A stretch of DNA of 49,487 bases from Salipiger bermudensis HTCC2601 (GCF_000153725.1 NZ_DS022276.1:3021544-3071030), one strand, 5' to 3'; counted from the stretch's first letter, positions 7,867 to 15,862 are shown. The notes: generated from the letters alone by a model not told the origin. Numbers and translations are program-made.

Positions 7867-8934
7867 TCAGGTCAGCGAGGAATGGCGGGTCGGCATCAGG
7901 TTCTGGTTCAGCTTGCCATCGCGGCTCAGCCGTTCCTTGGCGTTGTCGAAGCGTTCGTTCGATTTGCGGGTGTTGGCCTTGCAGGTGGGCTGCGGATCCT
8001 TGGCGCAGGCATTCTCGAACTGCTTCTCGACGCATTCCTTCCCAGCCTCGGCGCATTCCGTGTCGACCACCGCCGACTGGTAGGCGGCGCAGTTGGTCAG
8101 CGCCTGCTTTGCGATATCGACGGCGTCGCCGATCGGGCGGGCGTTGTTGCCGAAACTGGCGTCAAAGAAATAGTGCATGTAGCCGTGGCCGCGCCCGGTG
8201 CTGAGCGACTTGACCTTCTTGTCGGCGGCGTATTCGTCGGCCTTCTTGGCGATCTTCTTTCCGGTGTCGCTCTGTCGCTCGGCCTGCGACTTGCCGCTCG
8301 ACTTGCCGCCGACGCAGATCGCGCAGGCATCGTCGATGGGCGGGAAGCTCTCGTGGGCGGGCTTCGACTCGTCGCGGGTGCCGTCCCGGAGATATTCGTC
8401 CGGAATGATGTGGTGGGCCTCGCCGCCGCGCTCGTTGCACTTGTCCTTGATCTCGCCGTAGCTGCCCACCAGGCAATTGTCGGTGTCGCGAAAGCCCGGC
8501 ATCCCCGGCTTGCCGACGATCAGCCAGGGCGCATCGTTGCCGGTGTTGCTCTGGTGGTTGGTGGTGGCGAGGTCGGTGAAGCGCACCACGCCCTTGCCCT
8601 CGGCCTTGACGTCCATCGACCACTTCTGGGCATAGGCCTTGCCCATGTTCTTCGAGGTGATGATGCCCTTCTTCGGCGCGCAGCCGGCCTCGTCGCCCGA
8701 GATCTTGGAGTATTTCGAGCTGTTTTCCTGGCTGATCTCCTTGCCGCCGATCTTCACCGTGCCGGTGCCGGAGGTGAGGTCGCTGTCCATGCCGAAATTG
8801 GGGTAGGGGATCGGAACGCCCGGCGGTGTGGCCGGGGTCTGCGGCGGCGTGAAGCAGGTGTCGGGGAAGGCGGCGATGATCTTGCAGCCCTGCGCCTTGG
8901 CCGAGATTTCCAGGCAGTTCGCGAAGACCGTCAT
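7867..8934 (-). CDS. PAAR-like (DUF4150) protein with C-terminal AHH-type putative nuclease toxin
   Basis: Residues 1-130 form a DUF4150 (PAAR-like) domain: M-T-V-F-A-N-C, then P-D-T-C-F-T-P-P-Q-T-P, G-V-P-I-P-Y-P-N, and T-S-K-N-M-G-K-A-Y. Such domains form the sharp tip on VgrG. The C-terminal half has G-E-A-H-H-I-I-P (Ala173-His174-His175) and G-H-G-Y-M-H (247-254), resembling the AHH/HNH-EndoVII nuclease toxins. It ends in a cysteine-rich, charged tail (residues 280-320). The family of the toxin part is inferred from these motifs only. Its start overlaps the stop of the ketosynthase-like gene (atga). It is likely the cargo of this locus. Confidence 0.75.
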   Translation of the reverse strand: MTVFANCLEISAKAQGCKIIAAFPDTCFTPPQTPATPPGVPIPYPNFGMDSDLTSGTGTVKIGGKEISQENSSKYSKISGDEAGCAPKKGIITSKNMGKAYAQKWSMDVKAEGKGVVRFTDLATTNHQSNTGNDAPWLIVGKPGMPGFRDTDNCLVGSYGEIKDKCNERGGEAHHIIPDEYLRDGTRDESKPAHESFPPIDDACAICVGGKSSGKSQAERQSDTGKKIAKKADEYAADKKVKSLSTGRGHGYMHYFFDASFGNNARPIGDAVDIAKQALTNCAAYQSAVVDTECAEAGKECVEKQFENACAKDPQPTCKANTRKSNERFDNAKERLSRDGKLNQNLMPTRHSSLT

Positions 8935-9962
8935 GCCGCTGCCCTCGCCACAAGTGCGCCACAGGCACCGTCATCTCCAGAGGCCTCGATCAGCACCGGG
9001 CCCTGCGGTCCGTAGCGCTTTTCGGCCGCTGCCAGCGCCCAGCCCAGCATCAGGGGCACCACTGCCGCGCCGATATTGCCGAGGCTCGCACCCACCGCCC
9101 AGATTGGCTGCACCGCGCTGCGCGCGCGCTGGGTGCGCATCATCGCCAGCGCGGTCTGGCGGAACCAGAAGCTTTCGCCCGGCAGGTCGCCGATCTTGAG
9201 CACGATGTCGGAATGCGCGAGCCCCGCCTCGGCGAAGGCGTCGGTATAGGCGCGCACCATGCCGTCGCCGCGCAGCGGCAGGTCGAACCCGTCGCTGTCC
9301 TTGCCATTGTAGATCGGCGCCGGCTCGCGCGAGAGGCCGAGCCCGGTGATCGCCAGTCCGCCCGGATGGCGGGCCGAACACAGCACCGCCGCCGCCGCCT
9401 CGCCGGGGATGAAGCCGTCGGGGGTGGTGGGGGTGAGCAGCCGCGACTGCGAGCGGTACTGGCCGACCGCGGGCGCGCTGAGGTAGCTGTCGACGCCGAG
9501 GATCATCACGTAGTCCGAGCCGTCCGACAGCATCCGCCGCGCGGTCTGCAGAGCCACGAAGCCCGAGGGACGGCCATGCGGAACCAGCCGCACGCGCTGG
9601 CGGTCGGACAGGCGCACGATCTCCGCGATCATCCGCACGAAGGCGGCACCGTCGTTGACCAGTCGGCCCTGCCGGCTGTCCTCGGCGAGGCAGAGGATCA
9701 GGTCGGTCGTGTCCGCGGCCTCTGGCACGCGCTCGAAGACCTCGCAGATCGCCGCCGCGCACATGTGGGCCAGCCGCTTGGTGCCCATCCAGTTGCGCGG
9801 CATCGGCACAGGCGCGCCGACCAGCCACTCGCCGCCACCACGCGGGAATCGGGTCTCCTGGAAGCCGTCGAGCCGGGCACGCAGCGCGGCGCAGGAGGAG
9901 GGCGCGTCGAGCCCGACCGCCGTCACCATGCCCGAGGTCAGGATCTGCAGCGCGCCGCTCAT
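8931..9962 (-). CDS. Beta-ketoacyl-synthase-fold protein lacking the catalytic cysteine, T6SS accessory
   Basis: The ATG at 9962 overlaps the stop of the DUF2169 gene by four bases and gives 343 residues. The thiolase/ketosynthase fold is recognisable in G-M-V-T-A-V-G-L near residue 11, the D-Y-V-M-I-L-G-V-D-S strand (150-159), L-L-T-P-x-x-P-D-G-F-I-P-G-E-A-A-A (175-191) and A-S-L-G-N-I-G-A-A (292-300). The nucleophile position, normally C-A-S/C-S-S, reads R131-P-S-G, and the usual His of G-H-x-x-G-A-A is Leu294. It should therefore not condense acyl groups. Such proteins recur with DUF2169 and PAAR-like genes and may act as chaperone or adaptor. Confidence 0.78.
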   Translation of the reverse strand: MSGALQILTSGMVTAVGLDAPSSCAALRARLDGFQETRFPRGGGEWLVGAPVPMPRNWMGTKRLAHMCAAAICEVFERVPEAADTTDLILCLAEDSRQGRLVNDGAAFVRMIAEIVRLSDRQRVRLVPHGRPSGFVALQTARRMLSDGSDYVMILGVDSYLSAPAVGQYRSQSRLLTPTTPDGFIPGEAAAAVLCSARHPGGLAITGLGLSREPAPIYNGKDSDGFDLPLRGDGMVRAYTDAFAEAGLAHSDIVLKIGDLPGESFWFRQTALAMMRTQRARSAVQPIWAVGASLGNIGAAVVPLMLGWALAAAEKRYGPQGPVLIEASGDDGACGALVARAAA

Positions 9963-11092
9963 TCGGAGGCCTCCGCGCCATCGCCGGAGCCCACGGCGCG
10001 GATATAGCGACGGCCCTCGCGCTTGGCGCGCGCCATGGCCTCGGTGGGCGGGCCGACCCAGGCCTCGGAAAACTCGAGGAAACCGCGCCGCATCGGCAGA
10101 TCGACGCGCCAGACCAGCGCGAACTTGCGCGCATCGGTGTCGAACAGCACGGTGTCGGGCAGCACCTCGCGGTCGAGCGCTGGCCGGGCGCCACGAAAGA
10201 TCGTGAGCGGCAGCTCGCAGTCGATGAGCCGGAAGGACTCGCGCCCGCGATCGGTGAGGTTGAGCAGGATGACCTCGGTGCCCGAGCGCGGCGGAGGAAC
10301 CTGCTGGTCGGGCGGCGCGCTCTGGTAGTAGCGCTCGTCGAAATCCTTGGGCAGGAATGGGAAGACGTTGTCCTGCCATGCCTGATCGTAGGTGCCGGCG
10401 TAGCGCCGACGCTGAGGCCAGCCGCGGCCATAGGGGCCAAGCGCCATGGGGGTGTAGCTGCCGAAGGGCGAGGTGATGTCCTCGTCGGAGGCCTGCGTAT
10501 GGGGCAGCCTCATGCCGTTGATCCGCAGGTGGTTGCGCCGCGCCGCCCAGCCGGTGCCCACGGGGTTGTCGTCATAGGCGCCGGGCTCGGGATCCTCGGG
10601 GTCGAGCCTGTCGGTGCCGCCGAAGGCGTGGTCATAGCTGATCGGGTGGCGGCGGAACGGCGCCGGATCGGTGGCGACGAAGGCAGGCCCCACCGCCATC
10701 CAGTGCCGCTCCCCGAAGACATCGAAGGATTTCGACCACTGTCCCAGCCGGATGCCGACGCGCAGCTTGGTCGCGACCTCGCCGCGCGGGGCATGGGCGG
10801 CGCCGTTCACGATGACGTCGCAGCGGGTCTTGCGGAAGGCGAAATCGGTCTCCCAGCGGCAGGCAGAAAGCCCCGGCTCGCCGTGATACTGGTCGGCATG
10901 GACCAGCGGTGCCTGCGTCTTGCTGGGCACCGGGGCGCCGCCCGCGGTGTCGGGGAAATCGAAGGTCCGCTTCACCACGAGCGACAGGTGGTCCCGGCCC
11001 GCCGGGTCCTGTCCCATGGTGAAGTCCGCTTCGCAGGGGAGTTGTCGGTAAATCTCCAAGTCGCCCTCAGGCTCCGTTGTCAGAACATGCAA
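9959..11092 (-). CDS. DUF2169 family protein, T6SS effector-associated adaptor
   Basis: The 377-residue product has the DUF2169 layout: an N-terminal beta domain with V-V-K-R-T-F-D-F, the T-R-C-D-V-I-V-N-G-A-A-H-A-P segment, Y-D-H-A-F-G-G-T-D, and a later N-P-V-G-T-G-W. Proteins of this family are encoded beside PAAR-like toxins and are thought to help load them on VgrG; the molecular function is not settled. It starts the four-gene effector run. A shorter start at M-G-Q-D-P-A (26 codons downstream) cannot be excluded, since no strong ribosome binding site decides the issue. Confidence 0.85.
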   Translation of the reverse strand: MHVLTTEPEGDLEIYRQLPCEADFTMGQDPAGRDHLSLVVKRTFDFPDTAGGAPVPSKTQAPLVHADQYHGEPGLSACRWETDFAFRKTRCDVIVNGAAHAPRGEVATKLRVGIRLGQWSKSFDVFGERHWMAVGPAFVATDPAPFRRHPISYDHAFGGTDRLDPEDPEPGAYDDNPVGTGWAARRNHLRINGMRLPHTQASDEDITSPFGSYTPMALGPYGRGWPQRRRYAGTYDQAWQDNVFPFLPKDFDERYYQSAPPDQQVPPPRSGTEVILLNLTDRGRESFRLIDCELPLTIFRGARPALDREVLPDTVLFDTDARKFALVWRVDLPMRRGFLEFSEAWVGPPTEAMARAKREGRRYIRAVGSGDGAEASE

Positions 11093-11223
11093 AAATCAGT
11101 CGGTCTTCAATCGTCTTCTGCCCTCGGGGGCTCCGAGGAGGCGGTTGGGCGCGCATCGGGCGGTGTGAGGGGCCGCCGCGCCCGGAGGTGTCTTGCGCGG
11201 CCCGCATGACCGGGCCGCGACGC

Positions 11224-12306
11224 TCAGTTCAGCGCGCTGAACTCGATGCGCCGGTTGCGCGCCTTGTTGGCGGCGCTGGTGTTTTCAAGCAGCGGCTGCG
11301 CCTCGCCGTAGCCCACCACCAGCATGCGGCTCTCGGGAATGCCCTTGCCCTGCAGGTACTCCTTCACAGATGCCGCGCGCAGCTCGCTCAGCCGCAGGTT
11401 GGCGGCATCGCTGCCGTCGCTGTCGGTGTGGCCGGCAATCTCGATCTTCAGGTCGGGGCAACGGCTGACCACGTCGTAAAGGTTCTCGAGCAGGGGAACG
11501 CTCTCGGCGCTGAGCCGGGCGCTGCCGGCGCCGAAATAGATGTTGCCCGCCCGGCTCAGGATTTCGAAGCGTCCGATGCAGGCCTCGCGGTCGAACGCGC
11601 CCTTGGTCTCGAGCGCCGCAGAGGCGCCGCCGCCGGCAGCAACCCGCGTGACCTCCGCCGTCGCCACCCGGGTGCCGGGGCTCGAGCGGTTGAAGACGAA
11701 GTCGAAGCTGACCATGCCCACCGGCACGATGGTGACCTCGGCGGCTTCCTGCAGCTTCTGCCGGCCCTCTTCGAGGTTGAAATCCGCGAGCTTCAGCGCG
11801 ATCGGCTTGGTGGTCGAGACATTGACCCGGTCGTTGTCGATCAGGGCGACGGCGACCTCGGCGCTGCGCTCCACGGTGACGCCGTGCAGATCGAGAGTGA
11901 ACGGCACCTCGACCATCTTGCGCCGGGTCTGGTGCAGATCCTGCAGGGTCGCGGGATCGAGCTGGGCGGTGATCAATGCCTCGGGGTACTTGAAGGATTC
12001 GAAGAACAGGAAGCGCATGCGCACGTTGCGCAGGTCGACATGGGTGTCGACCGAGTCCATCAGCACCCGGATCTGTGCCTTTCCATCCTCGGTGATCAGG
12101 CCCGACAGGGTGGCAAAGCGGCTGTCCTCGGCCACGTCGCCCTTCTTGATCGACATGAAATTCAGCTCGGAGCCTTCGGCATCGAGGGTCCAGCCGTTCT
12201 CGAACGGGTCGATGGTCTGGGGCGTGGCGAGGGTCGCAAGAAAAAGCAGAGCGGCCACGTAAACAAGAAAATCGAGGCGAAACAAACGGGTTTTGGTACG
12301 AAACAT
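11224..12306 (-). CDS. YceI-like domain fused to OmpA peptidoglycan-binding domain
   Basis: The 360-residue product has a signal peptide or single N-terminal membrane segment (residues 12-29). Next comes a YceI-like lipocalin-type beta domain (about 35-205; G-W-T-L-D-A-E-G-S-E-L-N-F, S-V-D-T-H-V-D-L-R-N-V-R-M, P-F-T-L-D-L-H-G-V). The C-terminal OmpA domain (about 245-360) has G-H-T-D-S-D-G-S and N-R-R-I-E-F. YceI domains bind isoprenoid-like lipids; OmpA domains bind peptidoglycan. The protein should sit in the periplasm or outer membrane. An aagg ribosome binding site precedes the ATG, and the gene is divergent from the caspase-like gene. Confidence 0.85.
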   Translation of the reverse strand: MFRTKTRLFRLDFLVYVAALLFLATLATPQTIDPFENGWTLDAEGSELNFMSIKKGDVAEDSRFATLSGLITEDGKAQIRVLMDSVDTHVDLRNVRMRFLFFESFKYPEALITAQLDPATLQDLHQTRRKMVEVPFTLDLHGVTVERSAEVAVALIDNDRVNVSTTKPIALKLADFNLEEGRQKLQEAAEVTIVPVGMVSFDFVFNRSSPGTRVATAEVTRVAAGGGASAALETKGAFDREACIGRFEILSRAGNIYFGAGSARLSAESVPLLENLYDVVSRCPDLKIEIAGHTDSDGSDAANLRLSELRAASVKEYLQGKGIPESRMLVVGYGEAQPLLENTSAANKARNRRIEFSALN

Positions 12307-12328
12307 AGTAATGACCTTCCCTGCGTGA

Positions 12329-12376
12329 CGATATGAATGCTAGTATAGGGTCGGTTAGCGAATAAGATTATTATCC
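12329..12376 (-). promoter_or_regulatory. AT-rich divergent promoter region with a TATACT -10-like element
   Basis: The 209-base gap between the YceI-OmpA gene and the caspase-like gene is clearly AT-richer than its surroundings. On the minus strand it contains TATACT (12342-12347), a good -10 match about 40 bases before the YceI-OmpA start; no convincing -35 box is seen at the right distance. The assignment is tentative. Confidence 0.3.
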
Positions 12377-12515
12377 TGAATATTGGTCGCTCAGGCAACA
12401 ACGGTTATCGGAAGCCCTTCACTTTCGCATCTCGCGAGCTTTCGGACCTCTCAAATCACACCGCGCGGGGCAGGTGCGATCATGCGTGAGCGGCACCAGA
12501 CACAGAGATGACTGC

Positions 12516-13991
12516 ATGGTCCTACGCACGCTCGTTTTCCCGATTGTCACGCTGCTCATCACGATGACCGGGGCGCTCCACGCCGAGAGCCGCATCGCGC
12601 TGGTTGTTGGCAATTCCGAGTATCAATCGGTGTCATCACTCGACAACGCCTCGAACGACGCGGCGCTGATCGCCTCGACCCTGAGCGGGCTCGGCTTCGA
12701 CGTCCACGACCTGATCGATGCCGACCGCGAAGAGCTCACCCGTGGCATCGCGCAGTTCGGGCGGGCGCTGCGACAGGCCGGGCCCGAGGCCACGGGGCTG
12801 TTCTACTACGCCGGGCACGGGGTGCAGTCGTTTGGGTTAAACTACCTCCTGCCGGTCAGCGCCGAGCTCAGCGATGCCGCCGATCTCAGCCTCGTGGCGG
12901 TCGAGGTGCAGTCGGTTCTGCGGCAGATGTTCTCGGCCGGCAACCGCACCAACATCATGATCCTCGACGCCTGCCGCAACAATCCGTTCAGCAACATCCC
13001 GGAATTCAACGACAATGGCCTTGCCGAGATGAAGGCGCCCACCGGCACTTTCCTGGCCTATGCCACGGCACCCGGCGCGGTGGCGATGGATGGCGGCGGC
13101 GAAAACAGCCCATTCACCCGCGCCATGGCGGACCTGATGCCGACCCCGGGCCTGCCCATCGAGCAGATGTTCAAGCAGGTCCGTGTCGAGGTGCTGCGCG
13201 AGACCGGCGGCCTGCAGACGCCGTGGGACAGCTCGTCCCTGGTCGGAGATTTTTCCTTTGCCGAGGGCGAGAAACTGACCGCGCGCGACCTCGAGGCGCA
13301 GCAGTTCTGGGAGTCGATCAAGGACAGCCGTGACCCGGTGCAGATCATGCTGTTCCTGCGCGGCTACGGCGACACCGCCTTTGCCGGCGAGGCGCGCGGA
13401 CTGCTGACCACGGTCATGGAAGAGGAGCTCGCGGGCGTCACCTCGGCCCAGCCCGAGGCCGCCCCCGAGGAACCGCCAGCCGACGAGCAGGCCCTGTTCG
13501 AGGCGGCGCAGGCGGCGGGCACGGTCGCGGCCTACGAGCGCTACCTCGCGGCGTTTCCGAACGGTACTTTCGCCGAGTTCGCCACTGGCGAGATTGCGGC
13601 CCTGCGCGACGCCTCGGGGCTCGATCCGGATGGCGATGGGCCGGTTCAGCCCGAGCCGGTGAGCGAAGCGCCACCCGTGGCGGCGGGGGTGCCCGAGAAC
13701 GAGACCATCACCTTTACCAGCGCCCTGATTTCCGACGACCCTGCACTCAACGGCCGCTCGATTGCCAATCTCATCGAGGCGACGCCGTTGTTTCCGCCAA
13801 TCGAGGATCTGCCCGAGGAGTTCTGGAAGGGGCAAAGCTGCGGCAATTGCCACAACTGGACGCAGGAACGCATCTGCACTCAGGCGCAGACCTATGTCGG
13901 CGCGGGAGAGGAGGCGCTTCAAAAGAAGCACCCCCTCGGCGGCGCGTTCAAGCGCAAGCTGCAGACCTGGGCGGCCGCTGGCTGCGAGTGA
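12516..13991 (+). CDS. Exported caspase-like (peptidase C14) protein with C-terminal CxxCH motif
   Basis: I chose the ATG at 12516 because it begins a signal peptide (M-V-L-R-T-L-V-F ... A-L-H-A, cleavage near residue 23); an ATG 42 bases upstream is in frame. The p20-like caspase domain (about 25-250) has L-V-V-G-N-S-E-Y, the catalytic Y-Y-A-G-H-G (His101) and L-D-A-C-R-N-N-P-F (Cys153). A charged, Pro/Ala-rich middle contains a Sel1/TPR-like stretch. The C-terminal 55 residues contain C442-G-N-C-H446, a c-type haem attachment motif, plus further cysteines. The substrate is unknown. It is divergent from the YceI-OmpA gene and borders the T6SS locus. Confidence 0.85.
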   Translation: MVLRTLVFPIVTLLITMTGALHAESRIALVVGNSEYQSVSSLDNASNDAALIASTLSGLGFDVHDLIDADREELTRGIAQFGRALRQAGPEATGLFYYAGHGVQSFGLNYLLPVSAELSDAADLSLVAVEVQSVLRQMFSAGNRTNIMILDACRNNPFSNIPEFNDNGLAEMKAPTGTFLAYATAPGAVAMDGGGENSPFTRAMADLMPTPGLPIEQMFKQVRVEVLRETGGLQTPWDSSSLVGDFSFAEGEKLTARDLEAQQFWESIKDSRDPVQIMLFLRGYGDTAFAGEARGLLTTVMEEELAGVTSAQPEAAPEEPPADEQALFEAAQAAGTVAAYERYLAAFPNGTFAEFATGEIAALRDASGLDPDGDGPVQPEPVSEAPPVAAGVPENETITFTSALISDDPALNGRSIANLIEATPLFPPIEDLPEEFWKGQSCGNCHNWTQERICTQAQTYVGAGEEALQKKHPLGGAFKRKLQTWAAAGCE

Positions 13992-14001
13992 GGCCTGAAC
14001 C

Positions 14002-14748
14002 TCAGTCGAGCGCCTTGTCGCTGCCGCCGGCGTCACCACGGACCCAGTAACCGGCGGCCTTGAGATGCTGCGCCGGATGACCGCGCTCCTTTAGGAAGTG
14101 CTGCTTGAGCGTCCGCGCAACCTGAGCCTCGGCGGCGATCCAGACAAAGCCCTTGCCCTCGGGCAGGTCGAGCGCCCGGACGGCGTCGAGCAGGGTGGCG
14201 GCCTCATGGGCCTCGGCGATCGGGCGGTGCACCCAGTGGCTCTGCAGCGCGGCGCCGGTCTCGAAGCGCTGCTCGTCCTCGGCGTCGGGGACGGCGGCAA
14301 GCGTGATGATCCGGGGCCCGGCGGGCGTTTCCTCGACGCGGCGTCCGATGGCGGGCAGGGCGGTCTCATCTCCGATCAGCAGCCACCAGTCGAAGACCGG
14401 GGCGATCACCGCCGAGCCGCGCGGCCCACCGATGTTGAGCGTGTCGCCGGGCGCGGCCTTGATCGCCCAGTCCGTCGCCGGACCGGCATCGTGCACGGCA
14501 AAATCGAGCACCAGCTCGCAGCGCTCGGTGTCGAAGCGGCGCGGGGTGTATTCGCGCATCTCGGGTTTCTCGTCGGTGCCGGGGAAGATCAGCTTGATGT
14601 GGTCGTCCGCCCCGAGGCTGGTGAAATCGGAAAGCTCCTCGCTGTGCAGCACCATGCGGATCATGTGCGGCGTGAGGTAGCCTGTCTCGCGCACCGTGAG
14701 GGTGCGGCGTTTGAGCTCGTGGCGGTGCCTCGTGATGATTTGGTCCAT
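14002..14748 (-). CDS. Siderophore-interacting FAD/NAD(P)H ferric reductase (ViuB/YqjH type)
   Basis: The 248-residue product from the ATG at 14748 is a SIP-family flavoreductase. It has an FAD-binding barrel with R-E-Y-T-P-R-R-F (flavin-binding R-x-Y-T), D-F-A-V-H, G-D-T-L-N-I-G-G-P-R-G, and an NAD(P)H-binding half with L-L-I-G-D-E-T-A-L-P-A and F-V-W-I-A-A-E. These enzymes release iron from ferric siderophores in the cytosol. It follows the PadR regulator gene by 35 bases on the same strand, an arrangement like E. coli yqjI-yqjH, where the regulator represses the reductase. The upstream ORF extension seen in frame belongs to the regulator region and is not used. Confidence 0.9.
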   Translation of the reverse strand: MDQIITRHRHELKRRTLTVRETGYLTPHMIRMVLHSEELSDFTSLGADDHIKLIFPGTDEKPEMREYTPRRFDTERCELVLDFAVHDAGPATDWAIKAAPGDTLNIGGPRGSAVIAPVFDWWLLIGDETALPAIGRRVEETPAGPRIITLAAVPDAEDEQRFETGAALQSHWVHRPIAEAHEAATLLDAVRALDLPEGKGFVWIAAEAQVARTLKQHFLKERGHPAQHLKAAGYWVRGDAGGSDKALD

Positions 14749-14783
14749 GGGAATTCCTGTGTCTGAATGGGGGCTTGCGGCGT

Positions 14784-15326
14784 CTAGTTCGCGCCGCTGG
14801 CAATCTCCTGCGCGGTCTTGCGCAGCGTCTCGGTCAGGGCCTCGATCACCGAGGCGTCGTTGCCGCAGGCCGCGAGGCGCTGGCGCAGCGCCAGCTTGAT
14901 GTCGTCCATCGCGGCCACGATCTCCTCGGGTGCGTTGGCGCGGTGATTGGGCGGAATGGTCCGAGTCAGCAGCTCGTCGGCGGCGGTGCGGTTGGCCTCG
15001 ATGAAGGCCGCGCCCTCGGCAGTGATGCGCGACAGCTTGCGGGCGTTCTCGTCGGGTTCCACGGCGATGTAGCCCATCTCCTCGAGCCACGACAGGCTCG
15101 GGTAGATCACGCCGGGGCTGGGGCAGTAGCCGCCGTTGAAACGCTCTTCGATGGCCTTGATGATCTCGTAGCCGTGGCGCGGGCTCTGGGCGATCATCGC
15201 GAGGATCAGCAACCGCAGCTCGCCATATTCGAACAGCCGCCTCGGGCCGCGTTTCGCTGGTCCCTTGTGGCGCTCGGATGAGGGCTTGGCATGAGGGCGG
15301 GCAGGCCCGGAGGGTTTGCGTTTCAT
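14784..15326 (-). CDS. PadR-family transcriptional regulator (YqjI-like)
   Basis: The 180-residue product has a basic N-terminal tail, then a PadR winged helix: L-R-L-L-I-L-A-M-I-A, H-G-Y-E-I-I-K-A-I-E-E-R, Y-C-P-S-P-G-V-I-Y-P-S-L-S-W-L-E-E-M-G-Y-I (about residues 37-85). A helical dimerisation part follows. Together with the adjacent ferric reductase it resembles E. coli YqjI, a metal-responsive repressor of yqjH. Metal sensing here is inferred; the long His-rich N-terminal stretch of YqjI is reduced to a short H-containing basic tail. A palindromic candidate operator lies just upstream at 15354-15363. Confidence 0.88.
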   Translation of the reverse strand: MKRKPSGPARPHAKPSSERHKGPAKRGPRRLFEYGELRLLILAMIAQSPRHGYEIIKAIEERFNGGYCPSPGVIYPSLSWLEEMGYIAVEPDENARKLSRITAEGAAFIEANRTAADELLTRTIPPNHRANAPEEIVAAMDDIKLALRQRLAACGNDASVIEALTETLRKTAQEIASGAN

Positions 15327-15353
15327 CGCATGGGGTCCATGGCAGACTGAATT

Positions 15354-15383
15354 CGATATATCGTGACTTTAGATGTATCGAGA
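15354..15383. promoter_or_regulatory. Candidate PadR operator, paired palindromic half-sites
   Basis: The perfect 10-base palindrome cgatatatcg (15354-15363) begins 27 bases upstream of the PadR start. A related tgtatcgaga site follows within 20 bases. Position directly before the autoregulated PadR gene makes an operator likely; no binding data are available. Confidence 0.5.
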
Positions 15384-15562
15384 TGTGTGGTTCACACAAG
15401 ACCCGGGCCCGCGGTCAGCAAACTCAGGCGAACGGAGCTAAGTGACTGTTTTGATGTGTGAACGATGTGCGCTTCGACCCCGTGTCAGGGCGCACGTTTG
15501 CGTGAGCCGCGGCGCGGCGCCGGTCGGCTGTCTTGCGGCCAGTCAGCGGGCCGCCTGTCGGG

Positions 15563-15862
15563 TCAGGCCGTGATCAGGTAGAGCTGCACCGGTGCGGGTC
15601 GCTGGCGTTCGGCCAGCCGCTGCTTGGCGGTGGCGAACTTAACCCGCGCGGCCTCGAGCCGGACAAGCGCGCGGGCCCGGGTCTCGTAGAGTTCGCGCAT
15701 CCGCGATCCGGGATCGCCGATCGCTGCGCGGTAGGGCCGCGCCCCGGTCGGGAACCATCGCTTCATGTCCGAAAGGGCAAGCGCCCAGGCGCGGTCTGCC
15801 TCGAGATAGCGCTCATATGTGAGGCGCAGGACCCGGCGTCGGGTCATCAGTTCTGACTGCAT
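15563..15862 (-). CDS. Small hypothetical helical protein
   Basis: The ATG at 15862 has a strong ribosome binding site (gggaggagacg) and gives 99 residues, so I prefer it to the longer in-frame start at 15958. The protein is basic and mainly helical (Y-E-R-Y-L-E-A-D-R-A-W, then an A-R-A-L-V-R-L-E-A-A-R-V-K-F segment) with no membrane segment or known motif. I do not recognise a family. It lies between the PadR promoter and the TRAP terminator and seems to be monocistronic. Confidence 0.6.
   Translation of the reverse strand: MQSELMTRRRVLRLTYERYLEADRAWALALSDMKRWFPTGARPYRAAIGDPGSRMRELYETRARALVRLEAARVKFATAKQRLAERQRPAPVQLYLITA

Noticed and set aside
6979-9015. Plus-strand 678-codon open frame across the effector run
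   Set aside because: It lies antisense to two well supported genes, is rich in Ala/Gly/Arg with low complexity, and matches no family. High GC makes such frames common.
12474-12515. Earlier ATG of the caspase-like gene
   Set aside because: The 14 extra residues are polar with cysteines and would spoil the signal peptide; the second ATG gives a normal one.
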